Below are positions 29,520 through 37,543 of a stretch of 40,484 nucleotides of DNA, one piece after another. The notes under the pieces were generated by a model. It worked only from the letters and a program-made list of their open reading frames with translations. It was not told the DNA's origin and made no database searches. The first letter of the stretch is position 1; every line of letters begins with the position of its first letter. The DNA is from an uncultured Clostridia bacterium. GTDB lineage: Bacteria; Bacillota; Clostridia; Oscillospirales; Oscillospiraceae. The position numbers were made by a program, and so were the translations under genes. Location: NCBI GenBank assembly GCA_945946745.1, contig CAMEWZ010000001.1:1-40484 (forward strand), written 5' to 3'.

Positions 29520-30668
29520 GTGAAACAGAAACTGTATGTATTCGGTTCCTATGTGCTGGTGGCGGCGCTGGCCGTGGCAGCGACCTTGGGAGCGGTGGGA
29601 TTTACCCAGCGGCAGCAAAGCTCCAAGTTGGATGACTTGGAATCGCTGATTGGGGAATGCTTTGTGGGAGAGGCGGATCTGACAGAGCTGGAGGATGCCG
29701 CCGCCAATGCCATGATTCAAGCCACCGGCGACCGGTGGAGCTACTACATTCCCGCCAGCAGCTATGAGACCCATATGGAGCAGGTGAAGAACGCCTTTGT
29801 GGGCGTGGGCATCACTATCCAGCAGGCAGAGGAAGGCTTCCTGGTGGTGGAGGTCAACCCGGACGGCCCCGGCCAGGAGGCGGGAATTCTGGCGGGGGAT
29901 CTCTTAATCGCCGTGTCAGATCAAGACGTTCGGGAAATGACCATGGCCGAGGTGCGGAATCTGGTGCGGGGGGAGGAGGGCAGTGAAGTGTCCATGACTC
30001 TGCTTCGGGAGGGGCAGGAGCTGACCCTTTCCGTCCAGCGGCGGCGCATTCAGACGGAGGTTGCCAAGGGGCAGCTGCTGGAGGACGGCGTGGGCTTGGT
30101 GACCATTGCCAATTTTGACGAGCGCTGCGCCGATGAGACCATCGCCGCCATTGAGGGGTTGCTTGCCCAGAGAGCGGAAAAGCTGATTTTTGACGTGCGG
30201 AATAACCCCGGCGGCTACGCCAGCGAGATGGTAGAGGTGCTGGATTACCTGTTGCCGGAGGGGGATTTGTTCCGTACGGTGCGCTATGACGGCAAGGAGC
30301 AGGTGGATCGTTCCGACGAAAAATGCCTGGATTTGCCCATGGCAGTGCTGGTAAATGGGGATTCCTACTCCGCCGCGGAGTTTTTTGCCGCCGCCCTCAG
30401 CGAATATGAGGCTGCCGTGGTGGTGGGGGAGAAGACCTGCGGCAAGGGATACTTCCAGAATACCTACCGCTTCGACGATGGCTCCGCTGTGGCGCTGTCT
30501 GTTGGGAAATACTATACGCCCAAGGGAGTCAGTCTGGCGGAGGTAGGCATTACCCCGGACGTGCCGGCAGAGGTGGACGAGGCTACCGCCCAGGCCATCC
30601 GCTACGGCAATCTACCCTGGCAGGAGGATCCCCAGATCCAGGCAGCGATGGAAGCGCTGTCCGCGTGA
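29520..30668 (+). CDS. S41 family C-terminal processing protease (CtpA-like)
   Basis: The 382-residue protein has an N-terminal membrane anchor (about 8-28), a PDZ domain (about 92-170, GVGITIQQAEEGFLVVEV) and the S41 catalytic domain. The Ser-Lys dyad is visible in NGDSYSAAEFF and, about 25 residues on, EKTCGKGYFQ. Family members cut unstructured C-termini of exported proteins and control wall hydrolases. The start is GTG at 29520 behind GAGGTGG. Its place after ftsEX and two M23 genes matches a common gene order in Gram-positives and suggests it trims the hydrolases. Confidence 0.93.
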   Translation: MKQKLYVFGSYVLVAALAVAATLGAVGFTQRQQSSKLDDLESLIGECFVGEADLTELEDAAANAMIQATGDRWSYYIPASSYETHMEQVKNAFVGVGITIQQAEEGFLVVEVNPDGPGQEAGILAGDLLIAVSDQDVREMTMAEVRNLVRGEEGSEVSMTLLREGQELTLSVQRRRIQTEVAKGQLLEDGVGLVTIANFDERCADETIAAIEGLLAQRAEKLIFDVRNNPGGYASEMVEVLDYLLPEGDLFRTVRYDGKEQVDRSDEKCLDLPMAVLVNGDSYSAAEFFAAALSEYEAAVVVGEKTCGKGYFQNTYRFDDGSAVALSVGKYYTPKGVSLAEVGITPDVPAEVDEATAQAIRYGNLPWQEDPQIQAAMEALSA

Positions 30669-30689
30669 GTTACCAGGGGAAAAAGGGGA

Positions 30690-30718
30690 TTGCGCGGTGC
30701 AAGAATGTGTGATATGAT
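30690..30718 (+). promoter_or_regulatory. Upstream promoter-like site
   Basis: TTGCGC (30690-30695) and TATGAT (30713-30718) are 17 bases apart, 22 bases after the S41 stop. It would transcribe the following spacer and repeat element. The second copy of a similar module at 30905-30933 is better placed for the riboswitch. Confidence 0.5.
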
Positions 30719-30787
30719 ATTTCCATATAATATGCTTATTGGCTTTCATCAGAAACATTGTTCTTTCGCTGATTAACAGGCATCCTT

Positions 30788-30875
30788 GTAGGGCTTATCT
30801 GCCCTCAGCCCGCCGTTCCGCTGTAATGTGGTAACAATGCTTCGCAGGCGGCGGCTTGAGGGCAAGCCGCCCTAC
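30788..30875. repeat. Imperfect inverted-repeat element (small interspersed repeat-like)
   Basis: The left arm starts GTAGGGC (30788) and runs to 30814 (GCCCTCAGCCCGCC); the right arm (30847-30875) holds GGCGGCTTGAGGGCAAGCC and ends GCCCTAC. Reverse-complemented, the right arm matches the left with small gaps. The core between is about 32 bases. It resembles the short GTAGGGC-ended GC-rich repeats scattered between genes in Clostridia, but copy number cannot be seen here. No gene is seen in the 0.5-kb gap around it besides the riboswitch and its promoters. Confidence 0.6.
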
Positions 30876-30904
30876 GGTGGGTGTTCGTCAACTAAGTTCT
30901 CCTT

Positions 30905-30933
30905 TTGCGAAGGAAAACGGATAGGCATATGAT
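30905..30933 (+). promoter_or_regulatory. Promoter for the cobalamin-riboswitch operon
   Basis: TTGCGA (30905-30910) and TATGAT (30928-30933) have a 17-base spacer. Transcription would start near 30940, right at the 5' strand of the riboswitch P1 helix (30944). Confidence 0.75.
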
Positions 30934-30943
30934 ATTACTCCTG

Positions 30944-31081
30944 TCAAGGTATTTTGGAATGGGAAAATCCCAACGGTACCAAGCCGCCGTAGACGGACAT
31001 TTTTCAGCCGCCGGAAGTCATTGGAGCAATCCGAGAAGGCTTTCCGCACAGATGCGTCCGGAGTCGGAATACAGGCCTTGA
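30944..31081 (+). ncRNA. Cobalamin riboswitch aptamer
   Basis: The 3' B12-box AGTCGGAATACAGGCC (31062-31077) matches the family core, and upstream GTCATTGG...TCCGAGAAGGC (31017-31040) fits the conserved GCCACT...GGGAAGG element. A 5' part with GGGAA (30961) and CGGTACCAAGCC (30974-30985) corresponds to the GGUG-containing junction, although it is diverged. P1 closes through TCAAGG (30944-30949) with CCTTGA (31076-31081). Cobalamin binding is expected to shut off the downstream uptake and salvage genes through the terminator at 31159-31183. Confidence 0.85.
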
Positions 31082-31158
31082 TGGAACGCGCCAGACTCTT
31101 GGGGACGGTCGGGCGGTTGCGGTTTGTCTGGAACGATGGCGTTTTGCTGCGTTGTCCC

Positions 31159-31183
31159 AAAGTCCCCGAAAGGGGACTTTTTT
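31159..31183 (+). terminator. Riboswitch-controlled intrinsic terminator
   Basis: AAAGTCCCC (31159-31167), a GAAA loop and GGGGACTTT (31172-31180) run into TTT (31181-31183), four bases before the EcfT start codon. GGGGAC at 31101-31106 can pair with GTCCCC at 31062+ no; its partner is GTCCCC inside the terminator (31162-31167), giving an antiterminator. This makes the attenuation mechanism plausible. Confidence 0.88.
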
Positions 31184-31187
31184 GTTT

Positions 31188-32057
31188 ATGCAAAGGGATG
31201 CATTTTCCCAGTGCCACCCGCTGACCAATTTTTTGTACTTTCTGGGGGTCATTGGATTTTCCGTGGTGATTCAGCACCCTGCGTACCTGTCGGCGGGAGC
31301 TGTGGGAGCGGCGGTTTACAGCCTCCTGCTCTATGGCCGTCCGGGCTGGGGCCGGATTTTGGGGCTGGTGCCCCTGTTCGTGGTGCTGTCCGGGCTGAAC
31401 CCGCTGTTCAACCATTATGGGCAGGGGGTGCTTTTTACGGTGTTCGGAAAGCCCTATACCTGGGAGGCCCTGGCTTACGGCATGACCATCGCCGGTATGT
31501 TTGTGGTGATGCTGCTGTGGTTTGGCTGCTACAGCCGGGTGCTCACCAGCGATAAGTTCATCTGCCTGTTCGGCAGGCTGATCCCCGCGCTGTCGCTGCT
31601 GCTGGTGATGATTCTGCGGCTGATTCCCAGCCTGACCCGGAAGGCCCGGCAGATCGCCGGGGCCAGAATGTGCATTGGCAAGGGCGTGGCCGAGGGTGCC
31701 TCCTGGAAGGAGAAGATCTCGGCAGGGATGCATGTGCTCTCCGCCCTTACCGACTGGGCGCTGGAGGGGAGCATTGTTACCGCCGATTCCATGCGGGCCA
31801 GGGGCTACGGCGGGATAAGACGCACCAGCTTTCAGATCTACCGCTTGACCGGACGGGACATCGGTCTCATCGCCTGGATGGCGGTGCTGGCCGCCGGGGT
31901 GATCGGGGCCGGCGGCACCGGGGCGGCCTTTACCCCGGTACTGCGGATTGACCGGCCAACCTGGGGACTGGCCGCGTACTGCCTGTTTTTGCTGATCCCC
32001 CCGGCAATGCAACTAAAGGAGGCCGTTCAATGGCGCATTTCCATATCCAGAATCTGA
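31188..32057 (+). CDS. ecfT: ECF transporter transmembrane subunit EcfT
   Basis: The protein of about 289 residues is the energy-coupling membrane subunit of an ECF transporter. It begins with the typical CHPLTNFLYFLGVIGFS segment and has several hydrophobic helices, then the coupling helices with SMRARGYGG, the Ala-Arg-Gly motif that contacts the ATPases. Its own operon carries the ATPase and an S component, so it is a dedicated (group I) system. The ATG at 31188 is only loosely supported: AGGGGA lies 12 bases before and is part of the terminator stem, so terminator formation would also hide it. It overlaps the ATPase gene by 28 bases. Confidence 0.9.
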   Translation: MQRDAFSQCHPLTNFLYFLGVIGFSVVIQHPAYLSAGAVGAAVYSLLLYGRPGWGRILGLVPLFVVLSGLNPLFNHYGQGVLFTVFGKPYTWEALAYGMTIAGMFVVMLLWFGCYSRVLTSDKFICLFGRLIPALSLLLVMILRLIPSLTRKARQIAGARMCIGKGVAEGASWKEKISAGMHVLSALTDWALEGSIVTADSMRARGYGGIRRTSFQIYRLTGRDIGLIAWMAVLAAGVIGAGGTGAAFTPVLRIDRPTWGLAAYCLFLLIPPAMQLKEAVQWRISISRI

Positions 32058-33691
32058 CCTTTTCCTACCCCAATGCCCAGCATCGCACCCTGGACGGGGT
32101 GGATTTGACCGTGGAAAAGGGCGAATATGTGGTGCTCTGCGGCAAAAGCGGCAGCGGCAAAACCACCCTCCTGCGCCACCTTAAATCGGTGCTGACCCCC
32201 TATGGCAGCCGCAGCGGCGCCGTATTGCTGGACGGCCAGCCCCTGGAGCAGGTCAGCCAGCACGACCAGGCCCGGAGGATCGGCTTCGTCATGCAGTCGC
32301 CGGAGGATCAGATCGTCACCGACAAGGTCTGGCACGAGCTGGCCTTCGGCCTGGAGAGCCTGGGGGAGGATCCAAAGGCCATGCGCCTGCGGGTGGCGGA
32401 AATGGCCTGCTATTTCGGTATCCAGGATTGGTTCCACCGGGATGTGGAGACCCTCTCCGGCGGACAAAAGCAGCTGCTGAATCTGGCGTCCATTATGGCG
32501 ATGCACCCAGAGGTTCTGATCCTGGACGAGCCAACCAGCCAATTGGATCCCATCGCCGCTTCGGATTTTTTGAACACCGTTCGGAAGATCAACCTGGAGC
32601 TGGGCACCACCGTCATCCTCACGGAGCACCGGCTGGAGGACATCTTCCCCTATGCCGACCGGGTGGTGATGCTGGAAGACGGCCGCGTTACCGCCAACGG
32701 CAGCCCCCGCCAGGTGGCGCAGCTGCTGTGGCGGCAGGAAAGCCAGCTGTTCGCCGCCCTGCCCACACCCGCCCGGGTGTTCTACGGCGCCGGGGGAGAG
32801 GGGACGTGTCCCATGACCGTCCGGGAGGGCCGGGGCTGGCTGACCGGAGCGCTGGAAAACCGGCCCATCACTGTGAACGAGCCGGAATCGGCGCCCACTC
32901 TGCCGGAGACGGGTGACCCGGCGCTGTGCTTGCGGCAGGTGTGGTTCCGGTATGAAAAGGACAGCCCGGATGTCCTTCGGGGGGTGGAGCTGACCGTTCC
33001 CCGGGGATGCATTTTCGCCATCGTCGGCGGCAACGGCGCGGGAAAAACCACCACCCTAAAGGCCGCCTGCGGCATTTGCAAGCCTTACCGGGGGCAGGTG
33101 GAGATTTTCGGGAAACCGCTGAAGCGCTACCGCCCCGGGGAGCTGTACCGGGGCTGCGCCGCCATGCTGCCCCAGGATCCCAAAAGCCTGTTTGTGGGGA
33201 AAACCCTCCGGGAGGATCTGGAGGAAATGTGCCGGGATTCGGAACAAATCCAGACTGTGGCCCAGACTTGTGCCGTTGCCGGACTGCTGGACAGCCACCC
33301 TTACGACCTGTCCGGCGGCGAGCAGCAGCGCGCCGCTCTGGCCAAGGTGCTGCTGACCCAGCCCAGGCTTCTGTTCCTGGACGAGCCGACCAAGGGCATG
33401 GACTGCTTCTTTAAAGGAAAATTCGCCAAAATCCTGCAAACGCTGAAGTCCCGGGGCATGACGCTGGTGTTGGTATCTCACGATGTGGAATTCTGCGCGG
33501 AATATGCCGATCTGGTGAGTATGTTCTTTGACGGCCAGATCGTAACCACGGACACGCCCCGGCGCTTCTTTGGACAGAACAGCTTCTATACCACCGCCGC
33601 CAACCGGATGAGCCGGTGCGTCTTCCGCAACGCGGTGACTGCTGACGAGGTGACGGCGCTGTACCGGAAAAACAGGGGGGACGGACAATGA
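32030..33691 (+). CDS. ECF transporter double ATPase (EcfA-EcfA' fusion)
   Basis: The 553-residue protein joins two ABC ATPase domains. Domain 1 has GKSGSGKTTL near 38-46, LSGGQKQLLNLASIM and LILDEPTSQLDP. Domain 2, from about residue 300, has GGNGAGKTTTL (about 333-343), LSGGEQQRAALAKV and LFLDEPTKGMD. Q-loop segments are visible as QSPEDQIVTDKVW and LPQDPKSLFVGKTL. Fused EcfA pairs occur in ECF transporters for thiamine precursors and cobalt/corrinoid-type systems. It starts with AAAGGAGG seven bases before the ATG, inside the ecfT gene, and its stop overlaps the S-component gene as ATGA. Confidence 0.94.
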   Translation: MAHFHIQNLTFSYPNAQHRTLDGVDLTVEKGEYVVLCGKSGSGKTTLLRHLKSVLTPYGSRSGAVLLDGQPLEQVSQHDQARRIGFVMQSPEDQIVTDKVWHELAFGLESLGEDPKAMRLRVAEMACYFGIQDWFHRDVETLSGGQKQLLNLASIMAMHPEVLILDEPTSQLDPIAASDFLNTVRKINLELGTTVILTEHRLEDIFPYADRVVMLEDGRVTANGSPRQVAQLLWRQESQLFAALPTPARVFYGAGGEGTCPMTVREGRGWLTGALENRPITVNEPESAPTLPETGDPALCLRQVWFRYEKDSPDVLRGVELTVPRGCIFAIVGGNGAGKTTTLKAACGICKPYRGQVEIFGKPLKRYRPGELYRGCAAMLPQDPKSLFVGKTLREDLEEMCRDSEQIQTVAQTCAVAGLLDSHPYDLSGGEQQRAALAKVLLTQPRLLFLDEPTKGMDCFFKGKFAKILQTLKSRGMTLVLVSHDVEFCAEYADLVSMFFDGQIVTTDTPRRFFGQNSFYTTAANRMSRCVFRNAVTADEVTALYRKNRGDGQ

Positions 33692-34392
33692 GAAAATCCA
33701 CCCTGGCCAGCCTGGCTGTGATTCTGGTACTGATCCCGCTGACCCTGTTTCTGGGGACCAGGCTCCATGGCCGGTGGTATTACCTCACCAGCACGCTGAT
33801 GATCGTGGAAACCATGGTGCCTTTCTTCCTGGCCTTTGAGACTCGAAAGCCCCAGGCCCGGGAACTGGTGACCCTGGCGGTGCTGTGCGCCCTGGCGGTA
33901 GTTTCCCGGGTGGCTGTGCTGATTCCCAATTTCAAGCCCATGACCGCTATTTTGATAATAACCGGCATTGCCCTGGGGGCGGAGTCCGGCTTTGTCTGCG
34001 GCGCGGTGGGGGCTTTTGCCAGCAATTTCTTTTTCAGCCAGGGGCCGTGGACGCCCTGGCAGATGATGGCCTACGGCCTGGCGGGATTCCTGGCTGGAGC
34101 GCTGTTCCACCGGCGCTTTCCGGTGCGCAATCCCGTGGCGCTGGCGGTGTTTGGCTTTGGACTGATCGTTGTGGTGATCGGGCCGCTGCTGGACTGCTGC
34201 ACCCTGTTTACCGTCAGCACCCGGCTTTCCTGGAAGTACGCGGCAACGGTGTTTGGCGCGGGACTGCCGTACAATTTGCAGCACGGCCTGGCTTGCGGCG
34301 TGACACTGCTGCTGTTCAGCCGTCCTCTGCTGGAAAAGCTTGACCGGCTGAAAACAAAATATGGCATGATGGATGCCCGTCGGGAGGAATGA
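33688..34392 (+). CDS. ECF transporter S component, probably for corrinoid or a precursor
   Basis: The 234-residue membrane protein has about six to seven helices and the S-component pattern: PMTAILIITGIALGAESGFVCGAVGAF, seen in parts, followed by NFFFSQGPWTPWQMMAYGLAGFLAG. S components bind the substrate. The operon sits behind a cobalamin riboswitch and encodes late cobamide assembly, so the substrate is inferred to be a corrinoid, cobinamide or a lower-ligand base; the sequence alone does not decide. It starts in the ATGA overlap with the ATPase gene and ends three bases before the TIM-barrel gene. Confidence 0.88.
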   Translation: MRKSTLASLAVILVLIPLTLFLGTRLHGRWYYLTSTLMIVETMVPFFLAFETRKPQARELVTLAVLCALAVVSRVAVLIPNFKPMTAILIITGIALGAESGFVCGAVGAFASNFFFSQGPWTPWQMMAYGLAGFLAGALFHRRFPVRNPVALAVFGFGLIVVVIGPLLDCCTLFTVSTRLSWKYAATVFGAGLPYNLQHGLACGVTLLLFSRPLLEKLDRLKTKYGMMDARREE

Positions 34393-34395
34393 GAG

Positions 34396-35172
34396 ATGGA
34401 GCGGGAAAAGATCTACCTTTCCACCATCGACCCCCAGGCCCAGATCCTTGCCCGGGCCCATGGCCTGGGCCTGGAAATCGCGGAATTCTGCACTGCCTGG
34501 AATCTGGAGGAGCACTGGCAGGAGACGGAGGCCTCTGTGCGGCAGAAGCTGGCGGGGATTCCCCGCCGGGTGCTCCACGGCCCCTATAACGAGCTGTTCC
34601 CCTGCGCCATCGACCCCCGGGCCAGGGAACTGGCCCGGCTGCGCTACCGGCAGGCCCTGGCGGCGGCGGTACATTTTGGGGCGGACAAGGTGGTGCTCCA
34701 TGGAGGGTATAACCCTTGGCTGTACTATCCGGTCTGGTACCGGGAGCAGTCGGCGCAATTCTGGCGGGAGTTCGCCTGGGAGATTCCGGAGGGAATTACC
34801 CTGTGCCTGGAAAATGTGCTGGAGCCGGAGCCGGAGCTGCTGCTGGACATTGTCCGGGCGGCGGACAGTCCGCGTTTGGGGCTGTGCCTGGATGTGGGCC
34901 ATGTGAACGCCTATTCCCCGATTCCGGTGCTGGACTGGGTGGCGCGCTGCGGGGAATCTATCCGGCATTTTCATATTCACAATAACGCGGGCGACGCCGA
35001 TACCCACAGCGCTCTGACAGAGGGAACCCTCCCCATGGAGCCGCTGCTGCGCGCCGCCGCAGAGAAATGCCCCGAGGCTACCGTTACGCTGGAGCTGCCC
35101 CAGGGGGAAGGGTCGGTTCGCTGGCTGGAAGATCACATTCTCACGGAGGAATGTATATGGAAAGGGAACTGA
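34396..35172 (+). CDS. Sugar-phosphate isomerase/epimerase-like TIM-barrel protein
   Basis: The 258-residue protein belongs to the xylose-isomerase-like TIM-barrel superfamily. The likely divalent-metal ligands are all present: Glu139 (LCLENV), Asp166 and His169 (CLDVGHVN), His in RHFHIHNN (191-197) and Glu233 (TLELP); His61 and His102 could also line the site. Family enzymes isomerise sugars or cut at abasic sites, and function cannot be told from the fold. It lies between the S component and cobT in a corrinoid operon, which points to a substrate from the nucleotide loop or the transported molecule. GGAGGAATGAGAG precedes the ATG. The 3' end overlaps cobT by 16 bases. Confidence 0.85.
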   Translation: MEREKIYLSTIDPQAQILARAHGLGLEIAEFCTAWNLEEHWQETEASVRQKLAGIPRRVLHGPYNELFPCAIDPRARELARLRYRQALAAAVHFGADKVVLHGGYNPWLYYPVWYREQSAQFWREFAWEIPEGITLCLENVLEPEPELLLDIVRAADSPRLGLCLDVGHVNAYSPIPVLDWVARCGESIRHFHIHNNAGDADTHSALTEGTLPMEPLLRAAAEKCPEATVTLELPQGEGSVRWLEDHILTEECIWKGN

Positions 35173-36251
35173 ACGCATTGTTGAATGCCATCGCACCTTT
35201 GGAGGAAGGAGCCATGGACGCGGCTCGCCGCCGCCAGGCCCAGCTTGCCAAGCCCCCCGGAAGTCTGGGACGGCTGGAAGAACTGTCCATCCAGCTGGCG
35301 GGTATCACCGGAAAGGTATGCAGCCGGGTGGACAAAAAGTATCTGCTGGTCTTCGCCGCGGACAACGGTGTGGTGGCGGAGGGGGTATCCAGCTCTCCCC
35401 AGTCCGTGACGTTGATGCAGACCATCAATCTGACCCACGCCAAAACCGGAGCCTCCGTGCTGGCTAAGCATTTCGGCTGTGGCATTACCGTTTGTGACGT
35501 GGGGGTCAACGCGGACATTCGGGAGCCAAGGGTGCTGAACCGGAAGATCGCCTACGGTACCCGGAACATGGCGGTTGGCCCCGCCATGACCCGGGAGCAG
35601 GCACTGCGGGCCATCCTTACCGGCGCGGAGGTAGCCAAAGCCACCGACGCCCAGGTGCTGGGCATCGGGGAAATGGGCATCGGCAACACCACCACTTCCT
35701 CCGCCATTGAGGCGGTGCTGCTGGATGTGGATGTGGAGGCAGTGACTGGTCGGGGCGGCGGCATTACCGACGAAAGCTTCCGGAGGAAAAAGCAGGTCAT
35801 TCGCCAGGCCATCGTGGTGAACCAGCCCAACCGGGCAGACGTGGTGGATGTGCTGGCCAAGGTGGGCGGCTTTGACGTGGCGGCCATGTGCGGCGGATTC
35901 CTGGGAGCGGCGGCAACCCGCCGTCCGGTGGTGATCGACGGCTTTATTTCCGCCATCGCGGCGCTGTGCGCGGTTCGGCTGTGCCCCAATGTCCGGGGCT
36001 ATCTGGTGCCAAGCCATGCCTCCTTTGAGATCGGCTATCAGCTGGCTATGGATGCCATGGACTTGAAACCCATGCTGCTGCTGGGCATGCGCTTGGGAGA
36101 GGGCAGCGGCTGCCCCATTGCCTTCCAGGTGCTGGAAGCCGCCTGCGCCATCATGAACGACATGGCGACCTTTGACCAGGCAGGCATTGACGACGGTTAT
36201 CTGGACGAGATTCGACAGGGAGACAAATTCACCGTGGAGGCAGCGAAATGA
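35157..36251 (+). CDS. cobT: Nicotinate-nucleotide--dimethylbenzimidazole phosphoribosyltransferase
   Basis: The protein of about 364 residues moves ribose-5-phosphate from nicotinate mononucleotide to a lower-ligand base to make alpha-ribazole phosphate. Hallmarks are KPPGSLGRLEEL, FAADNGVVAEGVSSSP, GEMGIGNTTTSSA and the C-terminal MRLGEGSGCP, in which Glu315 matches the catalytic base Glu317 of the Salmonella enzyme. Of two close start codons, the one at 35157 is taken because GGAGG is seven bases before it; 35151 touches that site. It overlaps cobU as ATGA. The lower-ligand base may be one other than dimethylbenzimidazole in an anaerobe. Confidence 0.96.
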   Translation: MERELNALLNAIAPLEEGAMDAARRRQAQLAKPPGSLGRLEELSIQLAGITGKVCSRVDKKYLLVFAADNGVVAEGVSSSPQSVTLMQTINLTHAKTGASVLAKHFGCGITVCDVGVNADIREPRVLNRKIAYGTRNMAVGPAMTREQALRAILTGAEVAKATDAQVLGIGEMGIGNTTTSSAIEAVLLDVDVEAVTGRGGGITDESFRRKKQVIRQAIVVNQPNRADVVDVLAKVGGFDVAAMCGGFLGAAATRRPVVIDGFISAIAALCAVRLCPNVRGYLVPSHASFEIGYQLAMDAMDLKPMLLLGMRLGEGSGCPIAFQVLEAACAIMNDMATFDQAGIDDGYLDEIRQGDKFTVEAAK

Positions 36252-36793
36252 CCTACTTGATTTCCGGCGGGGCGAAAAATGGGAAATCCAGCCTGGCGCA
36301 GAACCTGGCTGTGTCCCTGGCGGCGGGGGGAACCCATTACTACGTCGCCACCATGATTCCGGTGGACGAGGAAGACCGGGCGCGCATCCGGCGGCACATT
36401 GCCGACCGGGCGGGGCTGGGCTTTGAAACCCTGGAATGCGGCAAGCATCTGATGTCCTGCCTGGAAACCGTGGACACCAGCGCCACCTTCCTGCTGGACA
36501 GCGTGACGGCGCTGCTGATGAACGAGCTGTTCCCCCCGGAGCAGAACTACCGGTTGGATTTGGCGGCCGGAATGCGGTGCGCCGGGGAACTGGAGACCTT
36601 CGCCAAAACGGTGAAGAACGCGGTGTTTGTCAGCGATTTCATTTATTCCGATGCCCATCGATATGACCCGTCCACGGAACGCTACCGGCGGATGCTGGCG
36701 GAAATCGACCGCCGCCTGGCCCGTGTGTGCGACACGGTGGTGGAGGTCTCGGCAGGGCAGTACATCCTGCACAAAGGGGAGTTGGCCCTATGA
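36248..36793 (+). CDS. cobU: Adenosylcobinamide kinase / adenosylcobinamide-phosphate guanylyltransferase
   Basis: The 181-residue bifunctional enzyme activates adenosylcobinamide to its GDP derivative. A P-loop ISGGAKNGKSS lies at residues 5-15, and His50 in RIRRHIADR is the expected guanylylated histidine. The C-terminal part has FVSDFIYSDAH rather than the usual GIVP-type segment, and this stretch is diverged from typical CobU. The next-but-one gene encodes a second, shorter CobU-like protein that does hold that segment, which is noted as a finding. The start overlaps the cobT stop and the end overlaps cobS, both as ATGA. Confidence 0.9.
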   Translation: MTYLISGGAKNGKSSLAQNLAVSLAAGGTHYYVATMIPVDEEDRARIRRHIADRAGLGFETLECGKHLMSCLETVDTSATFLLDSVTALLMNELFPPEQNYRLDLAAGMRCAGELETFAKTVKNAVFVSDFIYSDAHRYDPSTERYRRMLAEIDRRLARVCDTVVEVSAGQYILHKGELAL

Positions 36794-37533
36794 AACAGTA
36801 TTTCCACGCCTTCGGCATGTGCCAGAGCATGTTCTGCGCCATCCCCAGTCCCTGGCAGGGCTGGGACGAGGAGGCCCGGGACAAAATGCTCCTGTTCCTG
36901 CCTCTGGTGGGGTTGGAGCTGGGGTTTTTCTGGGCGATGCTATCCTGGGCGGTTCGCTTGCTGGAGCTGCCCCGGCTGATGGGAGCCATGGCGCTGTGCG
37001 CCTATCCCTATCTCAGCACCGGATTTTTGCATCTGGACGGCTTCATGGACGTGACCGACGCGGTGAAATCCTGCCGGGATTTGCAGCGGCGGCGGGAGAT
37101 TCTGAAGGATTCCCATGTAGGCTCCTTCGCTGTGATCGGCTGTGTGCTGCTGATTCTGGCCCAGCTTACGGTGGCGGCCTCTCTGCCCCAGCGGGGAAGC
37201 GGCGCGCTGCTGGTGCTGCTGCCTGTGGTGAGCCGCTGCTGTTCCGCCCTGGCGGTGACGGCGCTGCCCGCCATGTCCACCAGCCAGTACGCGGCCCAGG
37301 CCAAGCCCAAAAGCCGTTTGCTCTGGTTGGCGGGGCTGCTTTTGGCGGCGCTGGCGGCGGGATTCCTAACGGGACTGCGGACGGGACTGGCCCTCATTGG
37401 GTGCGTGACCGGCTACGGCCTGGCCCTGCGCCGGGGCTACCGGTCATTGGATGGCATGAATGGAGACATCGCGGGCTATGCGCTGACCCTGGGGGAGTTG
37501 TGTGGCCTAACGGTGTACGCGGTGATGGGATAA
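36790..37533 (+). CDS. cobS: Adenosylcobinamide-GDP ribazoletransferase (cobalamin synthase)
   Basis: The protein of about 247 residues is a membrane enzyme with six to seven helices that joins adenosylcobinamide-GDP and alpha-ribazole (phosphate). Its two acidic motifs are HLDGFMDVTDA (81-91, typically HLDGLADTADG) and LDGMNGDIAGY near the end. The N-terminal AFGMCQSMFCAIPSP is typical of the Clostridia branch. Translation starts in the ATGA overlap with cobU. It is followed after ten bases by the short CobU-like gene. Confidence 0.95.
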   Translation: MKQYFHAFGMCQSMFCAIPSPWQGWDEEARDKMLLFLPLVGLELGFFWAMLSWAVRLLELPRLMGAMALCAYPYLSTGFLHLDGFMDVTDAVKSCRDLQRRREILKDSHVGSFAVIGCVLLILAQLTVAASLPQRGSGALLVLLPVVSRCCSALAVTALPAMSTSQYAAQAKPKSRLLWLAGLLLAALAAGFLTGLRTGLALIGCVTGYGLALRRGYRSLDGMNGDIAGYALTLGELCGLTVYAVMG

Positions 37534-37543
37534 GGAGAGAACT

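Noticed and set aside
30888..32012. Long minus-strand frame opposite the riboswitch, terminator and ecfT
   Set aside because: It crosses a riboswitch and a terminator of the other strand and has no motif; it is an antisense artefact.
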